A DNA stretch of 64,000 nt. It comes from an archaeon (GTDB lineage Archaea > Asgardarchaeota > Thorarchaeia > Thorarchaeales > Thorarchaeaceae). The position numbers were made by a program, and so were the translations under genes. The DNA is taken from the NCBI GenBank assembly GCA_024276825.1, contig JAJRWI010000079.1:51365-115364 (forward strand). Direction: 5' to 3'. The notes under the pieces were generated by a model. It was not told where the DNA came from. It saw only the letters and a program-made list of their open reading frames with translations, and ran no database searches. Of the stretch, positions 9,093 through 17,756 are shown piece by piece. Within the stretch, counting starts at the first letter, position 1, and the number at the start of each line of letters is the position of its first letter.

Positions 9093-9244
9093 GTTCCACT
9101 TCAAGTGAGGCTGTTGAGATCGCATATATTAGAAGGCTGATTAGTCTTTTTAAAGGGTCCATTGCGATAATGCCCAATGCTGCCGAGGAGGGACTTCTTG
9201 AAATTATCATCGAAATAGCGCTTAGAAAGGTATGTGATGATTGA
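9089..9244 (+). CDS. 51-codon frame resembling the C-terminal end of a HATPase domain
   Basis: Starts with an ATG that overlaps the preceding stop (ATGA). Its product, with YIRRLISLFKGSIAI and EEGLLEIIIEIAL, matches the last helix and strands of histidine-kinase ATPase domains (pattern ..LV..GG.I.V..., G.TF.I.LPL). The frame is open back to 9065, so one indel between about 9062 and 9090 would join it to the 698-residue protein. It is either the displaced tail of that protein or a translationally coupled fragment. Confidence 0.5.
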   Translation: MSSTSSEAVEIAYIRRLISLFKGSIAIMPNAAEEGLLEIIIEIALRKVCDD

Positions 9245-9347
9245 GAACAAGACCCAGCAGTCAGAACAATTCAGCCCACTCGTAATCTATAAAAGAAGTG
9301 GAAACAAATCATTGAATTGAAAACCTCAGAGGAGGACTTGTAGAAAA

Positions 9348-9707
9348 TTGCAGATTCCAACATTTCTCTTAAGAAAACTATATGTCAAAGGTAGTCTTGA
9401 AAATGTTGATGATGGATTCCAATTTAAGATAAAGAACTCATTATCACCAGGAACGGCTATTGGCATTGAGCCGATCAAAGTTGACGATAAGGAATACCCA
9501 TTGGAGAACACAATAATTCGTTCGGATGAAACAGAGGTTCCTGCAGCAGAGGTCACACAGGACAATTCATTCCCAATCAAAGTAGGGGTTGAGATCATTA
9601 TTCATATCAAGGGAGAGAAATTGTCAGAAGGGGAGCATAAGATCGATATTTCGATACAGACCAAAGAGGCTGGAAAACTCGCTTTTGATGTGAAGGACAG
9701 TATATAA
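9348..9707 (+). CDS. conserved-looking hypothetical protein, 119 aa
   Basis: Not assigned to a family. The protein is beta-rich with no membrane segment: QIPTFLLRKLYVKGSL..DGFQFKIKNSLSPGTA, then strands ending IKGEKLSEGEHKIDISIQT. This suggests a small beta-sandwich. TTG start at 9348 with a GGAGG site at 9331-9335. It converges on the metallophosphoesterase across a strong hairpin. Confidence 0.6.
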   Translation: MQIPTFLLRKLYVKGSLENVDDGFQFKIKNSLSPGTAIGIEPIKVDDKEYPLENTIIRSDETEVPAAEVTQDNSFPIKVGVEIIIHIKGEKLSEGEHKIDISIQTKEAGKLAFDVKDSI

Positions 9708-9715
9708 AAAAATGT

Positions 9716-9741
9716 ATGCAGAGGAGAAGTTCCCTCTGCAT
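9716..9741. terminator. bidirectional hairpin terminator
   Basis: Perfect 9-bp stem ATGCAGAGG/CCTCTGCAT with an 8-base loop, flanked by an A-run on the left and T-rich sequence on the right, between two convergent genes. Confidence 0.65.
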
Positions 9742-9748
9742 TCTAATT

Positions 9749-11149
9749 TCATCGACTTTTCATTTTAATTACTATAATCACTATGACAATTGCCATACCA
9801 CCAATTATTGACAGGGCCAGTGGCAAGTCAAGGGCAGGTGCCGGTGATTCGGAGGTGGGACCTGTTGTGGTTGTGGACTCAATGGTTGGGGCATAGAGAA
9901 CGAATCGGGCATAACTCCACACACCCTCATCATTTTTTGCATAGACTTCAAGAACATGCATTCCATTCTCAGGAAGACCAGTCAATACAGTGGTATTTGC
10001 CATTCCATCCCAACAGTAATAATACTCCGTTGGAACCTCACTGAAATATATCTCAGGGAGAGATCCTGCGGCCCGTTTACTACCATTCATCAATGCACGC
10101 ATGCTAATCTCGATAGGTCCACTGAGTGGTAGTGAATAGGGCGAGAAAACATCACCGTTCTGGTTAATGGGGTTGAATTCTACCTTGTTATTTGTGACAT
10201 TGATGACAAGATAGTGATATGCAGCAACGCCCCATGGATTATCATAAAGAGGCGCACCCCCACCGCCTGAGATTATGTTGACAACCCCATTGACTGTTAG
10301 TCTGTCGAACGAGTGATCATGCCCTGCAATGAAGGCGGTGACATTAGTACTCTCAAAGAGGGTTTGAAGCATTGCACGTTCTGTCTTATTCACATCCATA
10401 GCGCTTCCAAGATGCTTCACGGGATAGAGAGGTCTGTGTGCAAATACAAACTTGTATTGAGCAGTACAGGTTTCAAGGTCATTAACAAGCCAGTCATATT
10501 GAGTTCCAGTGATTCGTCCTTCGAAACCGAGTTCCTCCGAGTCAAGTAGAGTGAAGTGGATTCCACCATAATCGAATGACGAGTATGTCATTGGTTCGTC
10601 ATATAGGACAAAGGAATCAAGGAAATACTTGTCAACCCTCTTGTTATTAATCAGTTCCACATCGTGATTTCCAACGACACCGTATATTGGGGCATAATGA
10701 CCAATACGGTCAGTGATATTTGTGAAGGCCCCCCACGACTCTAGATTCCATGACTCTGATTCTAAAACATCATAGACATAGTCTCCAGTCATAAGAACGA
10801 GATGTGGCTCCTCTGCAATTATCATGTCTGCCAGAGTTGAGAAGACCTCAGGCTGCACAGTTCCAGAGGAGGGTCTGTTATCACCAATAACAATGATCTT
10901 CACAGAGTAAGGGTCATCGGGTGCGGTCTTGAAGTGATATACCTCACTCTCAGTGCCATTACTCCTTACCTTATACCAGTATTTAGAGTCGGGATTTAAA
11001 GATGAGATTCTGATGTAATGGTCCGTATCAAGAGTGCTATTACTCACAGTTTCAAGTATACTCTGGTTCAGACCATAGAACACGGTTGCATTAGTGGGAA
11101 GTGGAGTTCTCCAGAATAAGACTGCTGATTCATTTGTCACAAGATTCAC
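9749..11149 (-). CDS. purple-acid-phosphatase-like metallophosphoesterase, membrane-anchored (5' part cut off by a stop)
   Basis: An N-terminal fibronectin/PAP-like beta domain (about 1-75) is followed by a calcineurin-like phosphoesterase with all metal motifs: VIGDNRP, TGDYVYD, GNHDVE, FAHRPLYP and GHDHSFDRL. Then a beta domain and a Thr/Pro-rich stalk before a C-terminal membrane helix and KMKSR. The GTG at 11149 is only the first available start: coding-like sequence (IRGP, the usual start of the PAP N-domain) continues upstream to a TAA at 11174-11176. Beyond it, in the same frame, is a signal peptide. Expected outside the cell, hydrolysing phosphomonoesters or diesters; substrate unknown. 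Confidence 0.8.
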   Translation of the reverse strand: MNLVTNESAVLFWRTPLPTNATVFYGLNQSILETVSNSTLDTDHYIRISSLNPDSKYWYKVRSNGTESEVYHFKTAPDDPYSVKIIVIGDNRPSSGTVQPEVFSTLADMIIAEEPHLVLMTGDYVYDVLESESWNLESWGAFTNITDRIGHYAPIYGVVGNHDVELINNKRVDKYFLDSFVLYDEPMTYSSFDYGGIHFTLLDSEELGFEGRITGTQYDWLVNDLETCTAQYKFVFAHRPLYPVKHLGSAMDVNKTERAMLQTLFESTNVTAFIAGHDHSFDRLTVNGVVNIISGGGGAPLYDNPWGVAAYHYLVINVTNNKVEFNPINQNGDVFSPYSLPLSGPIEISMRALMNGSKRAAGSLPEIYFSEVPTEYYYCWDGMANTTVLTGLPENGMHVLEVYAKNDEGVWSYARFVLYAPTIESTTTTGPTSESPAPALDLPLALSIIGGMAIVIVIIVIKMKSR

Positions 11150-11173
11150 TGTGGGACCACGAATGAAATAGGA

Positions 11174-11293
11174 TTAATTTTGGGCCATGAAATGATCAAT
11201 TTGAGCGGCTGGAACGGAACTCCCAATTGCAACAGCGAAAAATGGAGAGAAAAGCAGACTGATAATTATGACCTTCTCAACACCTATTCTCAA
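11174..11293 (-). pseudogene. signal-peptide segment separated by an in-frame TAA from the metallophosphoesterase
   Basis: From a TTG at 11293 (preceded by AAGGTGA) the frame encodes a typical signal peptide: basic LRIGVEK, hydrophobic VIIISLLFSPFFAVAIG, then a small-residue cleavage region SSVPAAQ. Fifteen or so residues later comes TAA at 11174-11176, followed in the same frame by the phosphatase domains. One base change would restore a full exported protein of about 514 residues. Either a nonsense mutation, a sequencing error or readthrough. Confidence 0.6.
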
Positions 11294-11405
11294 ATAATTC
11301 ACCTTGCATACAACATGCGCGGGTCTTTTTAAGAGCTCTCGTTGAGCGACCAATATGGCTGCGATACAGTTTTCAGTAAAAGCCCTATTGTGAGCATGAT
11401 TGAAT

Positions 11406-12317
11406 ATGTATGTCAAGATTAGGAGAGATGGAGCACTTGGAATTGGCAGAGGATCAGAGGGTGATCGGGAGATAGCCATTGGCTATGGCGAGGCCCATAT
11501 GATAGCTGCTGCTCTTGAGAAGTTGGCACAGACCGCGCGAAGCTTCAAGCAGACTTACAAAAAGACCACAGATGTTGGTGCAGGGAACAAAATCGAGTTC
11601 GTCAGAACGGAGAGTGGGACCCTATCAATCTCTGGTGATGGGAATACATTCTTCTGCACTGACGAAGAAGTGAATGAGCTTGCAAATGTACTGAAGAATC
11701 TTCCGCCAATAGAGGTAGCACCAGCGTCAAACTATGTTCAAAAAGTCACACCAAAAGACGGGTTCTGTATTAAAGTCACGAATAACAACAAAAGTATCAT
11801 CTTGACCCTTCCCGAAGCAGCTGTCTTGAGAACGGCTGTTAAGGCAAGCCTGAACAGTAGATTCTATCATGAGTTGATAAAGATTGAAGACAGGACTCTT
11901 GGAGTCGAACGTTCGAGTGATCTGAAATGGGAGATAATAGCAAATAACGAGTCCGTGAGATTTACCGCCTATGAGATAGAGGCATTGATTGCAGGACTTC
12001 ATAATTCTATATTGGAAGTATTGATTGGCACTGTGAAGGCGAAAGGTTCTGATGATATCGCAGAGATTCGGTTCAAGAGTCTAATTCAGAGAATCGAGCA
12101 AGAGGCAACTGCCATATTAAAAGAACACAAGAAGGGAAAAGGCATTGTGAAAGAGATTGTGAAGTATTCTAAAAAGATTCTCGGAATTAGAACAGACGCC
12201 GAGATGCGTGCGATAACATTCATCGATTTATGCAAGTATATTCATTCAAAACTGGAACCACAATATGTGGGACCTCTTTTCAATATACTCACAATGACCA
12301 TGATTTCAGAACCATGA
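11406..12317 (+). CDS. hypothetical protein, about 303 aa
   Basis: Not recognised. The N-terminal third has repeated short beta strands (YVKIRRDGALGIGRG, IEFVRTESGTLSISG, FFCTDEEVNELANVL) followed by a second similar unit (FCIKVTNNNKSIILTLPEAAVLRTAV). This suggests two copies of a small alpha/beta fold, with a helical C-terminus (IQRIEQEATAILKEHKKGKG). No signal peptide. ATG at 11406 is preferred over a TTG two codons earlier; neither has a strong ribosome binding site. Confidence 0.65.
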   Translation: MYVKIRRDGALGIGRGSEGDREIAIGYGEAHMIAAALEKLAQTARSFKQTYKKTTDVGAGNKIEFVRTESGTLSISGDGNTFFCTDEEVNELANVLKNLPPIEVAPASNYVQKVTPKDGFCIKVTNNNKSIILTLPEAAVLRTAVKASLNSRFYHELIKIEDRTLGVERSSDLKWEIIANNESVRFTAYEIEALIAGLHNSILEVLIGTVKAKGSDDIAEIRFKSLIQRIEQEATAILKEHKKGKGIVKEIVKYSKKILGIRTDAEMRAITFIDLCKYIHSKLEPQYVGPLFNILTMTMISEP

Positions 12318-12341
12318 GAGATTGATTCACAACTCTTATGA

Positions 12342-13250
12342 GTGCCATATCCTGCAGTCTTCATTGGTAGAGGTGTTGATGTGCCAATCCAGTATATAAG
12401 GCAGCTGCAGAAGAGATGGGGATCAAAATCATTGCTTCAGTTTGTAAGGATGCTTGTTTTGCACAGAACACCCTTTGAAGATCTCCTTCAAAACATCTTT
12501 GATGCACTCGACACTTACAAAGCCAGATTTGCATTTCCTATTGTCGCCTCGATTGCCAGAATGCGGCCCGATCTTGTGCATATGATAATGCAAGAAGGAC
12601 ATGAGGTTGCAAGCCATGGGTTCAATCATTTGAGATATCCACAGTTAAGCCCAAGCCAACGTAAACGTGACTTGAAACAGAGCATCCATACTTTTGCAAG
12701 GATGGGTGTGAGTGTGAAAGGGTTTCGGGCCCCCTATGACAATTATTCAGATGACATGCCAGCAATGATAGATGAGTTCAATTTTGTCTGGGATGGCGGT
12801 TTTGGATACAGACCAGAACATCGCACAAGGACTGATTTCTTTAGAATTCAGACAGACAAAGGAAAGTCCAGGACCACATTCATTCCACTGAACTATTGGA
12901 GCGATGACAGAATGATTGACAAAATGCGTATGTCATCCGAGATGATCTCAAAGATATTAAAGGCAGAGATACAAAAGGTGGCTTTGAAAGGAGGAGTAGT
13001 CATGTTTGATCTGCATCCGATACGTATTGGACAGAGTGAGTACGTGGGTTGTCTGAGAGATATTGTTGAATATACACATACTTTGGGGGGATGGGTTCCG
13101 ACTCCGAGTAAGGCTGTGAGTCACTGGAACAAGAATGGCTCATGGAAGAGTGGTACAAAGTTCTGCCTGCTGCTCACAGGGGATATTGATAATTGGGTCT
13201 TCTCAGATTATCTACGAAGACAGATATTGAAGCTTTATGACAGGGGTTGA
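12342..13250 (+). CDS. polysaccharide deacetylase (NodB-like) family protein
   Basis: 302 residues. Metal-binding motif ASHGFNHLRY (HxxxH), the RAPY motif (GFRAPYDNYSD) and the late DLHP motif are all present, so an N-deacetylase of an amino sugar is likely. The usual N-terminal TFDDG catalytic-base motif is not seen; GRGVDVP is the only Asp-containing candidate there, and a TGDIDNW motif sits near the C-terminus instead. GTG start. It overlaps the following acyltransferase, and with it probably modifies a surface polysaccharide. Confidence 0.8.
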   Translation: MPYPAVFIGRGVDVPIQYIRQLQKRWGSKSLLQFVRMLVLHRTPFEDLLQNIFDALDTYKARFAFPIVASIARMRPDLVHMIMQEGHEVASHGFNHLRYPQLSPSQRKRDLKQSIHTFARMGVSVKGFRAPYDNYSDDMPAMIDEFNFVWDGGFGYRPEHRTRTDFFRIQTDKGKSRTTFIPLNYWSDDRMIDKMRMSSEMISKILKAEIQKVALKGGVVMFDLHPIRIGQSEYVGCLRDIVEYTHTLGGWVPTPSKAVSHWNKNGSWKSGTKFCLLLTGDIDNWVFSDYLRRQILKLYDRG

Positions 13251-13708
13251 CATTATTGGGAAAAGCACTTGGCAGAATCTGGCGAATAATCGCATGGCTT
13301 GCTCCTATGCATCAGCTGCGAGTTGCAGCTCATCGAAAATGTGGAGTGGAGATTGGAAAAGGCGTGTTTATTGGAGCCAATGTGATGATTGATAGCGAGC
13401 ACCCCGAATATGTTGAGATAAGGGACTATGTGGCAATAGGACCAGGCGCAATGATAATGGCTCATGGTGGGGCAAGTAAACTGCACCAGAGAATGGGGCT
13501 ATTTTCCCAACCACCACAAAAGATCGTGATTGAGAAGGGGGCATGGATAGCAGCTGGTGCCATCATTCTTCCCGGGGTCACAGTTGGGAAAGGGGCTATT
13601 GTTGCAGCAGGTGCAGTAGTCAGCAGAGATGTTCCACCCATGACTATGGTAGTGGGTAACCCAGCACGAGTGGTTCAAAAACTCGAAACTGCAGATATAG
13701 ATGATTAG
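13247..13708 (+). CDS. hexapeptide-repeat acyltransferase
   Basis: 153-residue left-handed beta-helix acyltransferase. Repeats are visible at GVEIGKGVFIGANVMI, YVAIGPGAMIMAH, and then IEKGAWIAAGAIILPGVTVGKGAIVAAGAVVSRDV, with the common ending VGNPARVVQKL. Probably O-acetyl or other acyl transfer to a sugar, using acetyl-CoA or, given the ACP gene that follows on the other strand, an acyl-ACP. TTG start inside the deacetylase stop (TTGA), so the two are coupled. Its 3' end overlaps the ACP gene by four bases. Confidence 0.85.
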   Translation: MTLLGKALGRIWRIIAWLAPMHQLRVAAHRKCGVEIGKGVFIGANVMIDSEHPEYVEIRDYVAIGPGAMIMAHGGASKLHQRMGLFSQPPQKIVIEKGAWIAAGAIILPGVTVGKGAIVAAGAVVSRDVPPMTMVVGNPARVVQKLETADIDD

Positions 13709-13938
13709 ACCTTGCTTGCAAGTACTCTCTTGAGGTCTCCAACGGTCCAAATATCAACTACCTCTTCATCATCGAAAGTCACACCAAAGGCATTCTCAAT
13801 CTCACTGATCAAAATTAGGTGGGCCATCGAGTCCCAAGGCTCGTAGTCCTTTCTTCGGAGCTCATCACTGATCTCATCCTTGTCAATAAGTAGCACGAGA
13901 GAGATTATTTCATTAACGCGTTCATCAATGTCGTTCAA
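13705..13938 (-). CDS. acyl carrier protein
   Basis: 77-residue acidic four-helix carrier protein. The phosphopantetheine attachment site is Ser37 in EPWDSMAHL, with the expected following helix (ILISEIENAFG). Archaea generally lack fatty-acid ACPs, so a stand-alone ACP beside FkbH-like and AcpS genes suggests a dedicated carrier for a short acyl group rather than lipid synthesis. It is the last gene of a minus-strand unit with both partners; gaps are three and five bases. Confidence 0.87.
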   Translation of the reverse strand: MNDIDERVNEIISLVLLIDKDEISDELRRKDYEPWDSMAHLILISEIENAFGVTFDDEEVVDIWTVGDLKRVLASKV

Positions 13939-13941
13939 AGT

Positions 13942-15771
13942 TCATCCCTCGGTCAGTTCTATCCACTCGGGAACATCAACCATTTTCTCTTCAAGATCAA
14001 GGGTCCATTCAGTCGCCCCATCGGAGGTCTCCTTGGACTTGACAAAGCCATGACGTTCATAAAAGTCTGAGGCGGGAGGATTCTTCTTAGTGGGAATATA
14101 CTCACCGATGACTCTCTTTGCACCTGCTGAACGTGCATCATTGATGATTTTCGCAAGAAATGCGGTCTCAACAGATCTGCCAATTACCCGACAGCTCATC
14201 AGGAAGGAGTCAATCCGCCAAGTGTCTGCATCCCTCTTTATAATCGCAACTCCCACAATACCCTCATCACCAAAGCGATCAGTCACAGACATGCTATAAA
14301 CAACCCAGTCTTCCGAGTCCCTGAAACCCTGCACTTCTGCATGAGTATATCGCTTTGTTGTGAGGTTGAACTGGTTGGTCTTACCTATCATCTGCACCAC
14401 ACGAGGCATGTTAAAATCAGATACTTCCTGCACATGGACCTTGAGTTCAAGAGTGCGTAAGAAGTCCTCAAGAGAGGCCGCTTTTCGCTCCAACTCGGCA
14501 CGCTTTCTACGACCAACATACATCTCTCCACGTGCGAGGTCTTCCTTGGTCAATGTGAGAACATCAAACACATTCAGTCTCTCAATGGTCGCCCGATAGA
14601 GCCGCGGATTCTCAGGCATCTCGACAACCAGCACCTCAGGAAGAGCCTGTCTGACCTGTGCCCGTTCAACAGGATTGTCATCAATGAACACCATGGAATC
14701 AAGACCTATATTGATCTCTTGTGCCAGCTCAATCATGTTCTGTGCCTTGTTTTGCCAGTTGATTCTGAGAGCAGCAAAATGTTCCTCCCGTAATACCTGA
14801 TAGGGATGCTCCCTGAGCACCTTGATGGCATCATCAAAGTTGTTCTTACTGTTAACAGCCAGAATAATTCCTCGATTGTACAGGCTCAGTAATGTCCTTT
14901 GGAACTCAAGATACTCGATACCTGGAGATGTTGTTCCAAGCTTGATTCCTTCCAATCCATCCTCACCAATTATGCCGCCCCAGAGGGTGTTGTCCAAATC
15001 TAAGACAATACATTTCTTCGAGAGACCTTTCAACGCACGGACATAACGAACATATTCATCAGCAAGAAAAGGCATGAAGTCTGCGCTGAACGAAACTGAA
15101 CCACGATAGAACGTGTTCCAGTCAACAAGTCGTGACTTTCCAAAATCGGAGGCAATGGCATCAAGGTCCACAACATGGATTCTGTCAGTGGTCCTGAGAG
15201 CATCAATTAATCTGGCGTTGGCCTGTTGAAAGAACTCGCGAAGTCCAAGAACCTGCTTCGAGTCAACAATGCCAAGCGGGGTGAAAACAGGAATCAGAAA
15301 GTTGTTCACAAGCACCAGTGCAGAACTATTCTGTTCTAATGCTTGGGCGACATTTAGAACTTCATTCGTAATGTTGTCAACCAGAGTTTCACGGTCTTCA
15401 GTGTTCATTCTAGGAAATGATGACAGAAAGTCTTGATCTAAAAGAGACCATGCATCAATAGCCAGTATTACAACATCTGGATTATGCGAATAGAGTGATG
15501 ATGATGGATTTAGCGCTTCTTGGCGATAAGTGTTAAAGCCACCAACAAAGGTATCCACATGTAGACCTAATAGGCGAACCTTGATGTCTATACAGGCTGC
15601 AAGAGGTTCGAGAGTTGATGACCCAATCACCGCAAGACGCACAATTCTGCTTGAATCTTCAGGAGGAGTGACCTCAAGGCGCTCTATCTTCTTATATGCA
15701 CTCCACAGATTAAGATAGGTCTGCGTCTCACGGACTGAGTCGAGGATTTTTTTCAAGGCATCATCACTCAT
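13942..15771 (-). CDS. FkbH-like HAD-family protein
   Basis: 609 residues, the typical length. N-terminal SGNH-like region (RLAVIGSSTLEPL), a HAD phosphatase domain with motif I at about residue 256 (VLDLDNTLWGG) and later SMVFIDDNPVERA, then a GNAT-like C-terminal domain (DRFGDEGIVGVAII, SCRVIGRSVETAFL). Characterised FkbH proteins take 1,3-bisphosphoglycerate, dephosphorylate it and load a D-glyceryl group on an ACP, for polyketides or surface glycans. The adjoining ACP supports that here. The acyl group actually loaded is inference. Confidence 0.88.
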   Translation of the reverse strand: MSDDALKKILDSVRETQTYLNLWSAYKKIERLEVTPPEDSSRIVRLAVIGSSTLEPLAACIDIKVRLLGLHVDTFVGGFNTYRQEALNPSSSLYSHNPDVVILAIDAWSLLDQDFLSSFPRMNTEDRETLVDNITNEVLNVAQALEQNSSALVLVNNFLIPVFTPLGIVDSKQVLGLREFFQQANARLIDALRTTDRIHVVDLDAIASDFGKSRLVDWNTFYRGSVSFSADFMPFLADEYVRYVRALKGLSKKCIVLDLDNTLWGGIIGEDGLEGIKLGTTSPGIEYLEFQRTLLSLYNRGIILAVNSKNNFDDAIKVLREHPYQVLREEHFAALRINWQNKAQNMIELAQEINIGLDSMVFIDDNPVERAQVRQALPEVLVVEMPENPRLYRATIERLNVFDVLTLTKEDLARGEMYVGRRKRAELERKAASLEDFLRTLELKVHVQEVSDFNMPRVVQMIGKTNQFNLTTKRYTHAEVQGFRDSEDWVVYSMSVTDRFGDEGIVGVAIIKRDADTWRIDSFLMSCRVIGRSVETAFLAKIINDARSAGAKRVIGEYIPTKKNPPASDFYERHGFVKSKETSDGATEWTLDLEEKMVDVPEWIELTEG

Positions 15772-15776
15772 TCAAA

Positions 15777-16220
15777 TCACTCCTTTTCATTCAGCTGACT
15801 CATAGCATCTATCAACATGCTTCCAATAGTTGCAGGTGGCAATTGAAGGTCTTTTGATAAGTTAATTGCAACTGCTATCGCATGCGTTTTTGAATGCGAT
15901 AATGACACATGGATTCTGTCGGATTCTTCACCAAACATCTTAACATAGGGCTTCCCATTGGCCCTCCTAAGTATCTCTACAGACTTGTAAGGAATCACAT
16001 CATTGGCACCAACTGTTTTTATCACAGCCTCCTTACCTGCAAAGTTGGCAGCAAGGTGAGGGGCAGGTTCAGCGAAGCTGAAGATGTATAGCATCTCATC
16101 ATTTGAGAATATTCGCTTGACGAAGGGCGATTCCGAATGAAGGTCTTTGAAGCGTTCAATCTTTATAATATCAGCTCCCACGGAGACCTCTCTATTTGAT
16201 GTGCCATCGAAATCTGCCAA
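15777..16220 (-). CDS. acpS: holo-ACP synthase (4'-phosphopantetheinyl transferase)
   Basis: Transfers phosphopantetheine from CoA to the serine of ACP. Family motifs are VGADIIKIERF near the N-terminus, NFAGKEAVIKTVG (metal-binding Glu and Lys) and HVSLSHSKTHAIAVAI. It is first in the minus-strand unit with FkbH-like and ACP genes, giving a self-sufficient carrier cassette. About 20 extra residues precede and about 20 follow the normal AcpS core. Confidence 0.87.
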   Translation of the reverse strand: MADFDGTSNREVSVGADIIKIERFKDLHSESPFVKRIFSNDEMLYIFSFAEPAPHLAANFAGKEAVIKTVGANDVIPYKSVEILRRANGKPYVKMFGEESDRIHVSLSHSKTHAIAVAINLSKDLQLPPATIGSMLIDAMSQLNEKE

Positions 16221-16279
16221 CTTGACTCGAAGTAAACAGAGATGTTAGTCTTATAATAATATAGAAACAATATGGAAGG

Positions 16280-17713
16280 TCATTGCCCCCTTTGAATGAT
16301 TGCTGTGGACCAAGGATATTTTTCAAGAATATCATTAATTAGTCGTGACACCTTATTCTCCTCAGAGGTTCCCAAATAGACCAGAATCACAACTTTTCCG
16401 CCACGAGTCCTTTTGAACTTCTGATACATGGTCTTTGTCGTGCTGATAACGTCACAGACCACCATTACTTCTGCCTGAGGTATGTCGAGGTCACGCTCGC
16501 CCACAGGTGACATGACAAGAGCGTTGATATTCTTGTTCTCCTTAAACTCGCGTAGAACCGAACCCTTGTCATTGGTTGACCCGGTGATTGTAAGGGTTTC
16601 AAGACCTTTTGATGTTAATAGATGTTTGATCTGGCGGACCATTGCAATGTATGAGGTGAGAACCAGAGTTTTTTTGTGTTTCATGGCAATCTCAAGTACC
16701 TTAACCGCCTTTGATGATACTCTTGGCAGAGTCTTTCTCAGACTCGCAATGTCAAAATAGTGGCTGAGAAAGTCGCCTCTAAACTGGCGCAGGAAGCTAT
16801 GAGGAGGCATAGCAAAGACATATCGCCGTAGCATCAGAAGACCCGAATATCTTGCCTTGAGTTCTTCATCAATTGGCAGGCGATCAAGCATCAGATGCAC
16901 TCTGCGAGGGTCATCATCAACAAGATGGACCTGACCAAAATCATCGAGCTCTTGTAATATCTCATCCCTTGTGGACTTGATCAATGTGTCAAGAGCAAGA
17001 ACAATCCCTCGTATCTTGGAATCACTGACTAGTAAAACAGTGAGGAATGTGGGCTCAAGATGTTCCAAAACATCCGTGTTTAATATCTCATCCATTGTGA
17101 TCACTTGCGAGTTAGGAATGTGTTGCTGTAATGTCAACAGCTCCTTGCGTATCTCCAGCTGCTCGCTAGTGAACACAGCATGCTCATCGCGAAGAGTGCC
17201 ACTCATGCCAATGATCCACTTTTCTCTAAAGAAGTGTAGAATGACTGGCCAGGGAAAGACTATTGTGGTTCTACCGCCAGCTCGCCTTGCTAATGTGTCA
17301 ACCTCGTTGATGAGAAGCATCTGAAACTGTTCAACAATCTCAGGATATTGTTCTATCATCTTTGCGAGAATTTGAGGAGTTGATACAATAACGCGTTTCT
17401 CCTTGAGAACATAGGGTCTTATGGATGAGGGGACATGAGACGATAGCTCTCCAATCTCATCATCAAGGCCAGTATATTCGTGCTTTAAATAATCAACAGT
17501 TTCAGCAAGTGAGGATGATGAATGAACGACGATGATCACGCGAGTATTCGGAAATCTCTGAGAAACCAGCTGGTGAGTGATAAACCTCTTCCCAAGTCCG
17601 CAGTCTAACTCCACAAGGACATTAGTCCCCTGTAATTTGACTAACCTGTCAAGAATGTGTCGCTGGTATCCCCGTGGAGTGTAATCGGTCGTGTTCCTCA
17701 TCTCCAGACTCAA
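16280..17713 (-). CDS. divergent superfamily-2 helicase (Hef/ERCC4-helicase-like)
   Basis: 477 residues with two RecA-like lobes in recognisable order: PRGYQ (Q-motif-like), ELDCGLGKRF (Walker A with Arg instead of Thr/Ser), LLINEVDTL (Walker B with Asn-Glu in place of Asp-Glu), MSGTL (motif III), TLVLTSYIAMV (IV), SPVGERDLDIPQ (V) and YQKFKRTRGG (VI). The pattern is nearest to archaeal Hef and related helicases but there is no nuclease domain. Changes in motifs I and II suggest weak or lost ATPase activity. Starts at ATG 17713; another ATG lies four codons in. Confidence 0.7.
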   Translation of the reverse strand: MSLEMRNTTDYTPRGYQRHILDRLVKLQGTNVLVELDCGLGKRFITHQLVSQRFPNTRVIIVVHSSSSLAETVDYLKHEYTGLDDEIGELSSHVPSSIRPYVLKEKRVIVSTPQILAKMIEQYPEIVEQFQMLLINEVDTLARRAGGRTTIVFPWPVILHFFREKWIIGMSGTLRDEHAVFTSEQLEIRKELLTLQQHIPNSQVITMDEILNTDVLEHLEPTFLTVLLVSDSKIRGIVLALDTLIKSTRDEILQELDDFGQVHLVDDDPRRVHLMLDRLPIDEELKARYSGLLMLRRYVFAMPPHSFLRQFRGDFLSHYFDIASLRKTLPRVSSKAVKVLEIAMKHKKTLVLTSYIAMVRQIKHLLTSKGLETLTITGSTNDKGSVLREFKENKNINALVMSPVGERDLDIPQAEVMVVCDVISTTKTMYQKFKRTRGGKVVILVYLGTSEENKVSRLINDILEKYPWSTAIIQRGQ

Positions 17714-17756
17714 TTCTCATTATCCATGAATGACTCAGACTCACTGTTAAAGTCCA

